A stretch of DNA of 64,000 bases from Nocardiopsis sp. N85 (GTDB lineage Bacteria > Actinomycetota > Actinomycetes > Streptosporangiales > Streptosporangiaceae): the NCBI RefSeq assembly GCF_028882275.1, contig NZ_JARBUT010000004.1, positions 289,138 to 353,137 of the forward strand. The letters are read 5' to 3'. The translations under genes and the position numbers were made by a program. The notes under the pieces are model-generated. The model saw only the letters and a list, made by a program, of their open reading frames with translations. It was not told where the DNA came from and searched no databases. Below are positions 37,767 through 48,836 of the stretch, in pieces; position 1 is the stretch's first letter, and each line of letters starts with the position of its first letter.

Positions 37767-39629
37767 TCAGCGTTCGATCTGGGACACGTCGCGGGCCGCG
37801 CCGGTGGAGGCCGAGGTGGCCATCGCCGCGTAGGCGCGCAGGGCCGCGGTCACCGGCCGCTGACGGTCGCGCGGCTGGAACCGGCCCAGCTCCTTGAGCA
37901 GGCGCTCGCGACGGGTGTTCAGCTCCTCCTCGGACACCTCCAGCACCAGACCCCGGTTCGGGATGTCGATGCTGATGATGTCGCCGTCCTCGACCAGCGC
38001 GATGTCGCCGCCGGCGGCCGCCTCCGGGGACGCGTGCCCGATGGACAGCCCCGAGGTGCCGCCGGAGAAACGCCCGTCGGTGATGAGGGCGCACGCCTTG
38101 CCCAGCCCGCGCCCCTTGAGGAAGCTCGTCGGGTACAGCATCTCCTGCATGCCCGGACCCCCCTTGGGGCCCTCGTACCGGATGACCACCACGTCACCGG
38201 GTTCGATCCGCTTGCCGAGGATGCCGGCCACGGCGTCCTCCTGCGACTCGAACACCTTGGCGGGGCCGGAGAAGGTCCACAGCTCCTCCTCCACACCGGC
38301 GGTCTTGACGATCGCGCCGTCGGGGGAGAGGTTGCCGAACAGCACCGCCAGACCGCCGTCCTTGGTGTAGGCGTGCTCCACGGAGCGGATGCAGCCCTTC
38401 TCCCGGTCGGTGTCCAGGGTGTCCCAGCGGGTGCTCTGCGAGTACGCCTTGGTGCTGCGCACCCCGCCGGGGGCGGCGTGGAACAACTCCACCGCCTCGG
38501 GCAGGACGGTGTCGGAGGTGATGTCCCACTCGGCGAGGTACTCGCCGACGGTCTTGCCGTGCACGGTGGGCAGAGAGGTGTCCAGCAGCCCACCGCGCGC
38601 CAGTTCGCCCAGGATGGAGGGGATGCCGCCGGCCCGGTGGACGTCCTCGATGTGGTACTTCTCGGTGTTCGGCGCGACCTTGCACAGGCACGGCACCCGG
38701 CGGGAGACCGCGTCGATCTCGGGCAGGCCGAAATCGACACCGGCCTCGGTGGCGGCGGCCAGCAGGTGCAGGATCGTGTTGGTGGACCCGCCCATGGCCA
38801 CGTCCAGCGCCATGGCGTTGCCGAACGCGGCGGGGGAGGCGATGGACAGCGGCAGGACGGACTCGTCGTCGTTCCCGTAGTAGCGCTCGGCGGCCTCCAC
38901 GACCAGGCGCCCCGCGTCCTCGTACAGCGCCCGGCGAGCGGTGTGCGTGGCCAGGACGGTGCCGTTGCCGGGCAGGGCCAGCCCGATCGCCTCGGTGAGG
39001 CAGTTCATCGAGTTGGCGGTGAACATGCCCGAGCACGAACCGCAGGTCGGGCAGGCGTTCTCCTCCATCTCGTCCAGTTCGGCCTGGGAGACGCTCTCGT
39101 CGGCCGCGGCGATCATGGGGTTGATCAGGTCGAGCTTCTTGACGGTGGTCGCGGTCCCCTCGACCACCGTCACCTTGCCGGCCTCCATCGGCCCGCCGGA
39201 GACGAACACGGTGGGGATGTTGAGGCGCAGCGCCGCCAGCAGCATGCCCGGGGTGATCTTGTCGCAGTTGGACACGCACACCAGGGCGTCGGCGCAGTGC
39301 GCGTTGACCATGTACTCGACGGCGTCGGCGATCAGCTCGCGGCTGGGCAGTGAGTAGAGCATGCCGCCGTGGCCCATCGCGATGCCGTCGTCGACGGCGA
39401 TGGTGTTGAACTCGCGGGGGATGCCGCCGGCGGCGCGCACGGAGTCGGCGACGACGTCGGCGACCTCGCGCAGGTGCACGTGGCCGGGGACGAACTGGGT
39501 GAAGCTGTTGGCCACGGCCACGATGGGCTTGCCGAAGTCCTCGCTCTGTACGCCGGTGGCGCGCATGAGAGCGCGTGCTCCCGCCATGTTCCGGCCGTGG
39601 GTGACGGTACGTGAGCGTAGGGGTGGCAT
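37767..39629 (-). CDS. ilvD: Dihydroxy-acid dehydratase
   Basis: 620 aa Fe-S enzyme of branched-chain amino acid synthesis, converting dihydroxy acids to 2-keto acids. [60 protein letters not shown] and [20 protein letters not shown] are diagnostic, with the three cluster cysteines present. ATG 39629 has GGGAG at proper spacing; the ATG five codons earlier has its purine run too close. It stands alone from other ilv genes. Confidence 0.96.
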   Translation of the reverse strand: MPPLRSRTVTHGRNMAGARALMRATGVQSEDFGKPIVAVANSFTQFVPGHVHLREVADVVADSVRAAGGIPREFNTIAVDDGIAMGHGGMLYSLPSRELIADAVEYMVNAHCADALVCVSNCDKITPGMLLAALRLNIPTVFVSGGPMEAGKVTVVEGTATTVKKLDLINPMIAAADESVSQAELDEMEENACPTCGSCSGMFTANSMNCLTEAIGLALPGNGTVLATHTARRALYEDAGRLVVEAAERYYGNDDESVLPLSIASPAAFGNAMALDVAMGGSTNTILHLLAAATEAGVDFGLPEIDAVSRRVPCLCKVAPNTEKYHIEDVHRAGGIPSILGELARGGLLDTSLPTVHGKTVGEYLAEWDITSDTVLPEAVELFHAAPGGVRSTKAYSQSTRWDTLDTDREKGCIRSVEHAYTKDGGLAVLFGNLSPDGAIVKTAGVEEELWTFSGPAKVFESQEDAVAGILGKRIEPGDVVVIRYEGPKGGPGMQEMLYPTSFLKGRGLGKACALITDGRFSGGTSGLSIGHASPEAAAGGDIALVEDGDIISIDIPNRGLVLEVSEEELNTRRERLLKELGRFQPRDRQRPVTAALRAYAAMATSASTGAARDVSQIER

Positions 39630-39787
39630 GGCGCGGACTCCCATTCCTTGCGGGTGTTTCCCCTTGATGGTAGTCCCACTTCGGCGCGGTCGCGGTCTCA
39701 GGGGTGGAGACGGTGTATCCGCATGGTGAGACGGAGGGTGGAATCCGCCCTGTTCGGGCCCCGATGATCGGCCCCGGACACACGTGA

Positions 39788-39823
39788 GGCCCGGCGACCA
39801 CGACGTTGTGGTCCTGCCGGGCC
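39788..39823 (-). terminator. Hairpin after the NERD gene
   Basis: GGCCCGGC/GCCGGGCC plus GACCAC/GTGGTC with a 2-base bulge and GACGTT loop: 14 pairs, 15 bases past the stop of the minus-strand gene. Confidence 0.6.
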
Positions 39824-39837
39824 GGTCGACTCGTGCG

Positions 39838-40656
39838 TCAGGGGCGGGGCGGTAGGACCCGCTCCGCGGCTCGGAAGATGTCGTCGATCTCCTCTTCGGT
39901 CAGGCGGTCCCGGCCGGTGCGCAGCCACTTGCGGACCTTGGTGCCGGAGATGATGTCCACCCCCCGCAGACGGTGGCTGTCCCAGGGCATGCCGGGGCCG
40001 TAGATGGCCAGGGAGGCGCGTACCTTGATCTCGCGCCCGAGCTCCTTGCTGATGAGCTCCTCGGCGCGCTTGGCCTCCTCCAGTGCCTCGTCGATGCGAT
40101 CGTTCTTGTTGAAGCGTCCGTGGTAGAGCTGTTCCAGCTTGTTGCGCAGCGGCAGGCGCTTGTCCCACGACTCGGAGTCGATGGCGAACGCGCCGCGACG
40201 TCCCACGATGAAGTGGTCGATCTGGCCGTTGCCGCCGGGCACCGAGCGGGCGTGGAGGATCTTGTACCCGAGCTGTTTCATCACCTTGAGCTGGACCTCG
40301 GTCTTGCGCTGCGCGGCGGAGGGTTTGCGCCAGCGGGGGATCTCCGATTCGCGTCGGGAGCGGTGCACGGTGATGCCGACGAGGGTGCCCAGTCCCAGGG
40401 TCGCGCCGATGCGCCAATCGGACGTGATCAGACCACCCACGACGGCCACGGCGGCGGCGATGGCGGCTCGTACGGCCCACTTGCGGGCGGAGTCGTTGTC
40501 CTTGAGGGCTCCGTACAGTGCCCTACTGCCCGAAGTGTCCTTTTGTTTCTTTTTGTTAGGGAAAAAGAGATCCTCGGGCCTCTGCGGCTCCGGGCTCTTG
40601 GGCGACGGGTTCACTCTGGTTGCCGATTCCACGTCGGACAGGTTAGTTCCATCCAT
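39838..40656 (-). CDS. NERD-domain membrane protein
   Basis: 272 aa. A basic N-terminus ([20 protein letters not shown]) leads to two hydrophobic segments ([35 protein letters not shown]). The nuclease-related NERD domain follows ([46 protein letters not shown]). The core D/E-x-K-like residues ([11 protein letters not shown]) are partly kept. NERD proteins are related to Holliday-junction-resolvase-type nucleases; the cellular role is unknown. The C-terminus is charged and helical ([19 protein letters not shown]). Confidence 0.85.
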   Translation of the reverse strand: MDGTNLSDVESATRVNPSPKSPEPQRPEDLFFPNKKKQKDTSGSRALYGALKDNDSARKWAVRAAIAAAVAVVGGLITSDWRIGATLGLGTLVGITVHRSRRESEIPRWRKPSAAQRKTEVQLKVMKQLGYKILHARSVPGGNGQIDHFIVGRRGAFAIDSESWDKRLPLRNKLEQLYHGRFNKNDRIDEALEEAKRAEELISKELGREIKVRASLAIYGPGMPWDSHRLRGVDIISGTKVRKWLRTGRDRLTEEEIDDIFRAAERVLPPRP

Positions 40657-40824
40657 ATCCGAGTCCTAGTGCATTAATTCTCACACTTTTCCTCCCTTGT
40701 TCTTCGGGTCCGGGGGGTGTCCGATCCGTAGGGGCGGGGAAGGATAGATGTTTCGTCGATCTCTCCAGAGAACTTCGATCCATCATGGTGGTGCCCGTTG
40801 GCGTGCCCGCTAATCTGGGTCGGT

Positions 40825-42264
40825 ATGACCCAGATGCATGACCTTCCGGCTCACCGGCTCGCCGCGATGGTCCGCAGTCGTGAACTGTCCCCTCGTGAGA
40901 TCACTGAGCACTGCCTGCGCCGGACGGAGCGGCACGACTCCGCCTACGGGGCCTACATTACGGTCATTGCGGAAAAGGCCTTGGAACAGGCCCGATATGC
41001 CGAAAAGTGTGTGATGAGCGACACGCCGGAGAGCCTGCCCCCGCTCCTGGGAGTCCCCGTCCCGATCAAGGACCTCGACCTCCTCGCCGGTGTCCGGGCC
41101 ACCTACGGGTCCCGTGTCCTCATCGACAACGTCGCCCCCATCGACTCCGACACCGTCGCCCGACTGCGCGCCGCCGGGGCGATCTTCACCGGCAAGACCA
41201 ACACCCCCGAATTCGGCTCCAGCTGCTACACCGAGAACGACGTCGCCCCGCCCGCCCGCAACCCCTGGAACCCCGACCTCTCCCCGGGCGGCTCCAGCGG
41301 CGGCGCCGCCGTGGCCGTGGCCGCGGGACTGGCCCCGGTCGCCCACGCCGGCGACGGCGGCGGATCCATCCGCATCCCCGCCTCCCTCTGCGGCCTCTTC
41401 GGCCTCAAGCCCACCCGGGGCCGGGTCTCCGGAGCCCCCGTCAAGCCCGACCTCATCGGCCTGTCCACCAGCGGGCCGCTCACCCGGAACGTCGCCGACG
41501 CCGCCCTGCTGCTCGACGTCATGTCCGGGAACCGCCCCGGCGACTACTACACCGCCCCGCCCCTGCCGCCCGGGGAGGGCTTCGCCGACCACGTCGAACG
41601 CGACCCGGGACGCCTGCGCGTCGGCCACTACGCCCACACCGGATCGGCCGGCCTGCCCGTCCACCCCCACGTCTTGGCCGCCCACGAGTCCACGCTGCGC
41701 CTTCTCGCCGACCTGGGCCACGAGGTCGAGGAGATCCCCGAACCCGGCGACGCCCACTTCGGCGGCACCTTCTCCGACGACTTCGCCGTCATCTGGGCCG
41801 CCATGGCCTCGGCGTTCGCCCTCGCCCCCGACCTCGAACCCGGACTCGGCCGGCTCAACCGGTGGCTCCGCGAACGCGCCCGGGCCCTCCCCGTCCCGGA
41901 CTACATCGCGGCCTCCGCACGGCTGCAACAGGGCATGCGCTCCCTGCTCGCCGCCACCGCCCCCTACGACGCGGTGGTCACCCCCGCCCTGGCCCTGCCG
42001 CCGGTGCCGATCGGGCACTTCACCGGGGACGGGCCCGAGGAGGAGTTCCGGCTGATGACCGCGTTCACCCCGTTCACGGCGGTGTACAACGTCACCGGTC
42101 AGCCGTCCGTGAGCGTGCCCCTGCACCACTCCCCGGACGGCCTGCCCCTGGGCTCGATGATCACCGGCCGGATCGGCGGAGAACCACTCCTGCTCTCGCT
42201 GTCCGCGCAACTGGAACGGGCCCGCCCCTGGGCCGACCGGGTCCCCCCGGTCTGGCACGACTGA
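40825..42264 (+). CDS. Amidase-signature-family amidohydrolase
   Basis: 479 aa. The Ser-cisSer-Lys triad is visible: Lys in GVPVPIKDLDLLAGV, cis-Ser in SPGGSSGGAAVAVAAG and nucleophile Ser in DGGGSIRIPASLCGLFGLKP. The N-terminus LAAMVRSRELSPREITEHCL is typical of the GatA/amidase fold. No GatB/C neighbours, so it is a stand-alone amidase rather than a tRNA amidotransferase. TAATCT at 40811-40816 lies nine bases ahead of the ATG and there is no ribosome binding site, suggesting a leaderless mRNA. Confidence 0.92.
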   Translation: MTQMHDLPAHRLAAMVRSRELSPREITEHCLRRTERHDSAYGAYITVIAEKALEQARYAEKCVMSDTPESLPPLLGVPVPIKDLDLLAGVRATYGSRVLIDNVAPIDSDTVARLRAAGAIFTGKTNTPEFGSSCYTENDVAPPARNPWNPDLSPGGSSGGAAVAVAAGLAPVAHAGDGGGSIRIPASLCGLFGLKPTRGRVSGAPVKPDLIGLSTSGPLTRNVADAALLLDVMSGNRPGDYYTAPPLPPGEGFADHVERDPGRLRVGHYAHTGSAGLPVHPHVLAAHESTLRLLADLGHEVEEIPEPGDAHFGGTFSDDFAVIWAAMASAFALAPDLEPGLGRLNRWLRERARALPVPDYIAASARLQQGMRSLLAATAPYDAVVTPALALPPVPIGHFTGDGPEEEFRLMTAFTPFTAVYNVTGQPSVSVPLHHSPDGLPLGSMITGRIGGEPLLLSLSAQLERARPWADRVPPVWHD

Positions 42265-42375
42265 GCGACCCCGGTCGCCCGTCCGGTCGTGTGCGGTGGC
42301 TTCTCCGAACAGGCTGACGAATCCCGTAGAGGACGGCCGGTCGGTCACACCTGCCGGGGAGGCCACCGCACATCC

Positions 42376-43629
42376 TCACGGTCGGTCGTCGACGCGCTCG
42401 ACCGGGCCGATCACGGTCTCCTCGGGCTCCGCCGGCGCCTCCGGGACGAACGGGCTCAGCAACGCGGCCACCGTCACCAGGACGGTCGCCCCCAGGACCC
42501 CGCCCGCGATCCCCATGAGGTCGATCAGCCCACCGGCCAGCGGTCCGGCGATCGCGCCGCCCACGCCCAGTGCCGTCGACATCCACCCGAACGCCTCGGC
42601 CCGTCGGGCCGCCGGCGCCAGATCACCCAACCGGCCCATCGTCGCCGCCAGCGTCGGTGCGATCGCCAACCCGGACAGGAACAGCAGCGGAGTGACCCAC
42701 AACGGTGTGGGGAGCTCCGCCCACGGCGGCACGAACGGCAACAGCACCGCCACACCCGCCGCCGAGGCCAGCGAGCGCCGCACCAGCCGCGGCCGTCCGC
42801 GCAGACCGCCCGCGATCGCGCCGCCCACCAGGGAGCCCAGTGCCCACACCGACGCCAGCACCATGACCAGATACGGCGCGTCCAGCTCGTTGGCCCAGGC
42901 CACGATGACCAGGTCCACGCCCATGATCCCGCTGACCATCAGCATGCACATCGCGAACAGGACCAGCAGGGCGGGATCGCGCAGCAGGCTCCGTCGCGGC
43001 CCGGCCGGCACCGGACCCGCGGCCGCCTCCAGGGGCGCCGGTCCGGTCACCCCGGCGCGGCGCAGTGCGAGGGCGAACCCCAGCGTCCCCGCCAACGACA
43101 GCACCGCCAGCATCGCCAGCGCCCAACGGGGTCCGGCGAACGCCACCACGCCGGCCGTCAGGATCGGGGAGAAGACGAACAGCAACTCCTGGGTGGTGGC
43201 CTCGGCCGCGTAGATCGCCTGCCGCTCCGGGCCGCGGGTCAGCCGCGGCCACAGGGCCCGCACGATCTGGTTCGCGGGGGTGCCGAACAGGCCGGTGCCG
43301 AGCGCCAGCGGGATCGAGACCCACCACAGGGAGCCCGGCAGCACCGTCAGCGCCAACAGCCCCACGGTGAACACCGCACCGCACACCAGGGTCAGTCGAT
43401 CGGTGCCGCCCTTGTCCGCCATCCGGCCGCGCAGCGGCCCCACCAACGCCATGCCCAGGGTGAACGCGCCCGCGACCAGTCCCGCCAACGAGTAGGACCC
43501 CGTCCAGTCCACCACGAGGAAGGTGACCGCGATCATCAGGCCGGGGGTGTGGAAACGCGCGATCAGGGACCAGACCAACAGGGACAGCACGTGGGGGACG
43601 GCGAAGAGACGCCGATAGTTCGCGAGCAC
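42376..43629 (-). CDS. MFS transporter
   Basis: 417 aa with about 12 membrane segments. The loop motif after the second helix reads GPLRGRMADKGGTDR, a variant of the MFS motif A. Interior segments (FTVGLLALTVLPGSLWWVSI; LFLSGLAIAPTLAATMGRLG) resemble small-molecule exporters of the multidrug/sugar-efflux type. Substrate unknown. GTG start with GGAG just ahead. Convergent with the amidase gene. Confidence 0.88.
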   Translation of the reverse strand: MLANYRRLFAVPHVLSLLVWSLIARFHTPGLMIAVTFLVVDWTGSYSLAGLVAGAFTLGMALVGPLRGRMADKGGTDRLTLVCGAVFTVGLLALTVLPGSLWWVSIPLALGTGLFGTPANQIVRALWPRLTRGPERQAIYAAEATTQELLFVFSPILTAGVVAFAGPRWALAMLAVLSLAGTLGFALALRRAGVTGPAPLEAAAGPVPAGPRRSLLRDPALLVLFAMCMLMVSGIMGVDLVIVAWANELDAPYLVMVLASVWALGSLVGGAIAGGLRGRPRLVRRSLASAAGVAVLLPFVPPWAELPTPLWVTPLLFLSGLAIAPTLAATMGRLGDLAPAARRAEAFGWMSTALGVGGAIAGPLAGGLIDLMGIAGGVLGATVLVTVAALLSPFVPEAPAEPEETVIGPVERVDDRP

Positions 43630-43859
43630 ACTCCAGATTATGCGGAGGGCCCGGATGAAGGGCCATCCGATTATCGATACGACCGGTCGTACGGCCCCTC
43701 GGCGGACGGAACGTCAACCGGGTGGCCGCGACGCGCCGGACCGAGGACGACGTGAACGCGCCCTTCTCCCCACGGTGAGGCCGGAAACGGGCGGGCGCCG
43801 GCCGGCACCGGCCCGTCCTTCCGGTGTACGGGGCCCTTTGTAGGGCATGATCGGTTTCT

Positions 43860-45896
43860 GTGAGGGACGTTCAGCTGGCCCGTGTGGCCGAGCAGTACGG
43901 TGTCGCGACGAGCTACGAGGATTGGCGGGGCCGCCGGGTCCCGGTCGACCTCGATGTCATCCGCCATGTCCTGGCCGCCCTGGGCGTGGATCCGGCCCAG
44001 GGGCCGCCCGACCCGGAACGGGGCCTGCTCCCGCCCGCGGTCGTGGTCCGCGAGGGCAAGGCGCCCGACCCCGTGCTCCCCGAAGGGGCCCACAGCACGG
44101 TGGAGACCGCCGACGGATCACTCCTGCCCTTCGACCAGGGGCTGCCCCTGGGCGTGCACACGCTGAGGGTCGTGTACCGCGGCGTCGAACACGACGCGCC
44201 CCTGTTGGTCGTCCCCCACCGGATCGACCCCTCCGCCCTGCGCGAGAACCCGCGCCTGTGGGGCATCATGACCCAGCTCTACAGCGTCCGCTCCCGGGCC
44301 TCCTGGGGCATCGGAGACCTGCGCGACCTCACCGAGATCACCGACTGGAGCGCCCGCGACCTGGGCGCAGACTTCATGCTGATCAACCCGGTGCACGCCA
44401 CCGAGCCGATCGTCCCGGTGGAGCCCTCCCCGTACCTTCCGGTCAGCCGCCGCTACGCCGGTCCGCTGTACATCCGCATCGAGGACGTTCCCGAGTACGC
44501 CCGTCTGGACCCCGCCCAACGCGAGGGGATCCAACGCCTCGCCCGCCCCCTGCGCGAACGCGGACGCACCGCCGACCTCCTCGACCGCGACGCCGTCTGG
44601 GAGGCCAAACGGGCCGCCCTGGAGATCCTCTTCCAGGTCCCCCGGGCCCCGGGCCGCGAGGCCGACCTGCGCGCCTACCTCGAACGCGAGGGGCAGCCCC
44701 TGGTCGAGTTCGCCACCTGGTCGGCGCTGGCCGAGGAGTACGGCTCCGACCATCGCGTCTGGCCCGCGCGCCTGCGCGACGTCACCGACGACGCCGTCGG
44801 CCGGGCCGCCCTGGACCGCTGGCCCCTGGTGGAGTTCCACCGCTGGCTCCAGTGGATCCTCGACGAACAGCTCGCCCACGCCCAGAGCACCGCCCGCGCC
44901 GGCGGCATGGACATCGGCGTCGTCCACGACCTGGCCATCGGTGTGCAGGCGGGAGGCGCCGACGCCTGGATGTTCGGCGACGCCCTCGTCCAAGGCCTGC
45001 ACGTGGGCGCGCCGCCCGACGAGTTCAACAGCCTGGGACAGGACTGGGGACAGCCGCCCTGGCACCCGCGCCGCCTGGCCCGGCTCGGCTACGGGCCGCT
45101 GCGCCAGATCCTCGGCCAGGCCCTGCGCAACGCCGGTGGCGTGCGCATCGACCACATCATGGGTCTGTTCCGGCTGTGGTGCGTGCCCGAGGGCGCCTCC
45201 GCCGACCAGGGCACCTACATCACCTTCGACCACGAGGGGACCGTCGGCAGCCTGCTGCTGGCCGCGCAGCGCACCGACACCGTCGTCATCGGCGAGGACC
45301 TGGGCACGGTGGAACCGTGGGTCCGGGACCACCTCGCCGATCGCGGTGTCCTGGGCACCTCGGTGCTCTGGTTCGAGCAGGACTCCGACGGCGCCCCGCG
45401 CGCGCCCGGGGGCTGGCGTACCGACTGCCTGGCCACCGTCGCCACCCACGACCTGCCCCCGGTGGCGTCGTTCCTGTCCGCCGAGCACGTCGACCTCCGC
45501 GACCGGCTGGGTCTGCTCACCCGCCCGGTGGAGGAGGAACGCGACGACTCCGAGGCCCGGGTGGAGCGCTGGCGCGCCCTGCTCGTGGAACTGGGGCTGC
45601 TGGAGGCCGACGTCGACCCGCTCACCGACCCGGCGGCCGTGGTCACCGCCATGCACGCCTACCTCATGGAGACCCCGGCGCGGATGATCGGGGTGGCCCT
45701 CACCGACATGGTGGGGGAGCGGCGCATGCAGAACCAGCCGGGCACCTCCACCGAGTACCCCAACTGGCGGATCCCGCTCACCAACGGCGAGGGCGAACCG
45801 GTCCTGGTCGACGAACTGCTCGCCGACCCGCGCATGGTCGCGCGCATCCGCCGTACCCTCGGACCGGTCGGCGACGGGCGCGGCCGCACCCTGTGA
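43860..45896 (+). CDS. malQ: 4-alpha-glucanotransferase (amylomaltase)
   Basis: 678 aa GH77 enzyme that transfers maltodextrin segments between glucans, in glycogen/maltose metabolism. Motifs: LWGIMTQLYSVRSRASWGIG, GADFMLINPVHATEP, VRIDHIMGLFRLWCVPEG (catalytic Asp), VVIGEDLGTVEPWV (catalytic Glu), VATHDLPPVASFL, QNQPGTSTEYPNWRIPL. The N-terminal 100 residues are the extra domain seen in high-GC Gram-positive MalQ. GTG start without a clear binding site. Confidence 0.95.
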   Translation: MRDVQLARVAEQYGVATSYEDWRGRRVPVDLDVIRHVLAALGVDPAQGPPDPERGLLPPAVVVREGKAPDPVLPEGAHSTVETADGSLLPFDQGLPLGVHTLRVVYRGVEHDAPLLVVPHRIDPSALRENPRLWGIMTQLYSVRSRASWGIGDLRDLTEITDWSARDLGADFMLINPVHATEPIVPVEPSPYLPVSRRYAGPLYIRIEDVPEYARLDPAQREGIQRLARPLRERGRTADLLDRDAVWEAKRAALEILFQVPRAPGREADLRAYLEREGQPLVEFATWSALAEEYGSDHRVWPARLRDVTDDAVGRAALDRWPLVEFHRWLQWILDEQLAHAQSTARAGGMDIGVVHDLAIGVQAGGADAWMFGDALVQGLHVGAPPDEFNSLGQDWGQPPWHPRRLARLGYGPLRQILGQALRNAGGVRIDHIMGLFRLWCVPEGASADQGTYITFDHEGTVGSLLLAAQRTDTVVIGEDLGTVEPWVRDHLADRGVLGTSVLWFEQDSDGAPRAPGGWRTDCLATVATHDLPPVASFLSAEHVDLRDRLGLLTRPVEEERDDSEARVERWRALLVELGLLEADVDPLTDPAAVVTAMHAYLMETPARMIGVALTDMVGERRMQNQPGTSTEYPNWRIPLTNGEGEPVLVDELLADPRMVARIRRTLGPVGDGRGRTL

Positions 45897-46046
45897 CCCC
45901 CGGTCCGCGCCCCGGACACGGGACGGGCCCGCAGTCGGGCCGGTTCCTTCTTCGAAGACGACACGGTGGCCGCAACCTCCCCGAAGTCAGGGTGTTGCGA
46001 CCACCGCTGGAACCCAAGGAGCGATCCCCCGGGCCCGTGGGTCACC

Positions 46047-48608
46047 TCACGACGCCCGGTCCTCCTGGCGCTCCTTGCCGGCGGCGATGTCGACGGCGCG
46101 GGCCCTCAGGGCCCGCTCGACACCGGCCCGGCCCTCGATGAGCAGCCGGTGCAGCGCCGGTGCGGGGGAGTGCTCGGCGATGTAGGCGTCGGTGCGCTCC
46201 AGCGTCGCCTCCTCCACCAGCCCGCCCGGGTACATGAACTCGGCGAAGGTCTGCGCGAACTCGCCGGTCCACTTCTCCCACGCCGGGGCCAGCTGGGCGA
46301 AGTACTTCTCCGTGTAGGGCCGGTACAGGTCGGCCTGACCCGGCTCGACGAAGCCCAGCAGCACCGACCGGAACTCGGCGTTGGCCAGCTCCTCGCCCAC
46401 GATGCGGTCCCAGGCCGCGGCCTTGGCCTCGGCGGTGGGGATCGCGGAGCGGGCGCCCGCCGCGTGCCGCTGGCCAGCGGCCGTCGGGTCGTTCTTCAAC
46501 TCGGTGGCGATCTCGTCCTCGCCGGCCTTGCCGGTGGCGACCAGGCGGCGCAGCAGCGTCCACCGCAGGTCGGTGTCCACCTCCAGGCCGTCCACGGTGA
46601 TCGCGCCGTCCAGCAGCCCCTGGAGCAGGGACAGGTGGGCGTCGCTCACCGCGCTGGAGGTCAGCGCGGTGACGTAGGCCAGCTGGAGGTCGCCACCGGG
46701 CTCGGCGGCCGTCAGCAGCTCACGCAGCCGATCCGACAGCCTCTCGAACCCGAACGGGCGCCACGCCGGGTCGGCGTAGTTGTGCAGCGCCGACACGGCC
46801 TGGCGCAGCAGGGTCTGGGCGATCGTGACGTCGTCCACGCCGTCGATCCCGGAGACGACCAGGTCGACGTAGTCGCGGGCGGCCATCTCACCGTCGCGGG
46901 TCATGTCCCAGGCGGCGCTGAACGCCAGCGCGCGCGGCAGCGACCCCCGGATGCTCCCGACGTCCTCCACGACCGTGGCCAGGGACCGCTCGTCCAACCG
47001 GATCTTGGTGAAGGTCAGGTCGTCGTCGTTGATGAGCACCAGGTCCGGGCGGGCCTCGCCGACCAGCGCGGGCACCTCGGTACGGGCGCCGTCGACGTCC
47101 AGCTCCACGCGCTCGCGGCGCACGATGCCCTCGTCGGTGCGGTCGTACAGGCCGATCGCCAGCCGGTGCGAACGCAGCGTCGGGTGTTCGGGGGCGGCCT
47201 CCTGGAGGACGGCGAACGACGTGAAGCGTCCCTCCGCGTCCACCTCGAAGTCCGGGCGCATCGTGTTGACGCCCGTGGTCTCCAGCCACTCGCGCGACCA
47301 GCCCGACAGGTCGCGACCCGAGGCCGCCTCCAGGTGCTTGAGCAGGTCCTTCAGCTCGGTGTTGCCGAAGGCGAACTCCTGGAAGTAGGCGCGCACACCG
47401 GCGAAGAACGCGTCCACGCCCACGTACGCCGCCAACTGCTTGAGCACCGAGGCGCCCTTGGCGTAGGTGATGCCGTCGAAGTTCACCTCGACCGCCTGGA
47501 TGTCGACCATGTCGGCGGCGATCGGGTGGGTGGAGGGCAGCTGGTCCTGGCGCAGGGCCCAGGACTTCTCCACGTTCGCGAACGTGGTCCAGGCGTCCGT
47601 CCACTTGGTGGCGTTGGCCTGGCAGTACACGCTGGCGTAGGTCGCGAAGGACTCGTTCAGCCACAGGTCGTCCCACCAGCGCATGGTGACCAGGTCACCG
47701 AACCACATGTGCGCCATCTCGTGCAGGATCGTCTCCGCGCGACGCTCGTAGCGGGCGTCGGTGACCCGGGACCGGAAGACGTAGTCCTCCAGGAAGGTGA
47801 CGGCGCCCGCGTTCTCCATGGCGCCCGCGTTGAACTCCGGCACGAACAACTGGTCGTACTTGCCGAAGGCGTAGCGCACGCCGAACAGGTCGTGGAAGAA
47901 GTCGAAGCCCTGCTTGGTCACCTCGAAGAGGGCGTCGGAGTCCAGGTGCTCGGCCAGCGACGCCCGGCAGAACAGGCCCAGGTCGATGCCGTCGTGCTCG
48001 TCGCGCACCACGTGGTAGGGACCCGCGACGAGCGCCGTGATGTAGGTGGACATCCGCTTCGTGGCGGGGAAGTGCCAGCGCGTCCGCTCCTCGCCGACGG
48101 CCTCGCCCTCCACGTCGGGGGCGCTGTTGGAGACCACGGTCCACGACGGCGGCGCGAACACGGTCAGCTCGAACGTCGCCTTCAGGTCGGGCTGGTCGAA
48201 GCACGCGAACATGCGGTGCGCGTCGGCGGTCTCGAACTGGGTGTACAGGTACACCGAGTCGTCCACGGGGTCGACGAACCGGTGCAGACCCTCACCGGTG
48301 CGCATGTAGGCGGCGTCGGCCACCACGGTCAGTTCGTTGTCGGCGGCCACCTCCGGCAGCGCCAGGCGCTCACCGTCGAACAGCTCGGCCGGGTCCAGTT
48401 CCGCACCGTTCAGGGACGCCGACAGCACACGGGGTGCGGCCAGTTCCACGAACGTCCGCGCGCCCGGCTCCGAAGAGGAGAAGCGGACCACGGTGGTGGA
48501 TCGGAAGGTCTCGTCACCGGTGGTGAGGTCGAGTGTCACCTCGTAGGAGTCGACGCTCAGAATGCGCGCCCGCTCCCGAGCCTCGTCCCGGGTCAGGTTC
48601 CCTGCCAC
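46047..48608 (-). CDS. pepN: Aminopeptidase N
   Basis: 853 aa M1-family zinc metallopeptidase removing N-terminal residues from peptides. GAMENAGAVTF is the exopeptidase motif; HEMAH (296-300) with Glu319 in NESFATY is the HExxH-x18-E zinc site. VFAPPSWTVVSN, DITYAKG-like FDGITYAKGASVLKQL and the ERAP-like helical C-terminus complete the fold. Start is GTG 48608 (VAGNLTRDEARERA) behind GGAGGGAG; the longer open frame upstream is low-complexity and not part of the gene. Divergent from the nitroreductase gene. Confidence 0.95.
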   Translation of the reverse strand: MAGNLTRDEARERARILSVDSYEVTLDLTTGDETFRSTTVVRFSSSEPGARTFVELAAPRVLSASLNGAELDPAELFDGERLALPEVAADNELTVVADAAYMRTGEGLHRFVDPVDDSVYLYTQFETADAHRMFACFDQPDLKATFELTVFAPPSWTVVSNSAPDVEGEAVGEERTRWHFPATKRMSTYITALVAGPYHVVRDEHDGIDLGLFCRASLAEHLDSDALFEVTKQGFDFFHDLFGVRYAFGKYDQLFVPEFNAGAMENAGAVTFLEDYVFRSRVTDARYERRAETILHEMAHMWFGDLVTMRWWDDLWLNESFATYASVYCQANATKWTDAWTTFANVEKSWALRQDQLPSTHPIAADMVDIQAVEVNFDGITYAKGASVLKQLAAYVGVDAFFAGVRAYFQEFAFGNTELKDLLKHLEAASGRDLSGWSREWLETTGVNTMRPDFEVDAEGRFTSFAVLQEAAPEHPTLRSHRLAIGLYDRTDEGIVRRERVELDVDGARTEVPALVGEARPDLVLINDDDLTFTKIRLDERSLATVVEDVGSIRGSLPRALAFSAAWDMTRDGEMAARDYVDLVVSGIDGVDDVTIAQTLLRQAVSALHNYADPAWRPFGFERLSDRLRELLTAAEPGGDLQLAYVTALTSSAVSDAHLSLLQGLLDGAITVDGLEVDTDLRWTLLRRLVATGKAGEDEIATELKNDPTAAGQRHAAGARSAIPTAEAKAAAWDRIVGEELANAEFRSVLLGFVEPGQADLYRPYTEKYFAQLAPAWEKWTGEFAQTFAEFMYPGGLVEEATLERTDAYIAEHSPAPALHRLLIEGRAGVERALRARAVDIAAGKERQEDRAS

Positions 48609-48836
48609 GCCACGCTCCCTCCACGGCCGCCGTCGTCGCCGGCCGGATCGCATCACCGGCCGACGGCGCTGGCCGAGGGCCCCCTCGGCAAGGGATGTCG
48701 TCGGGGCCGGTGGATCGATTGTCGATTCGGTTTCGATCCTGCCACGCGCCGGGGCGGAATGCGCAACCGAAATCGAAGGTTGTAGGCCTTCGGCGGCCTC
48801 TCCGGGGCGCCGGCCCGATTTTCGCGAGGAGCATCG

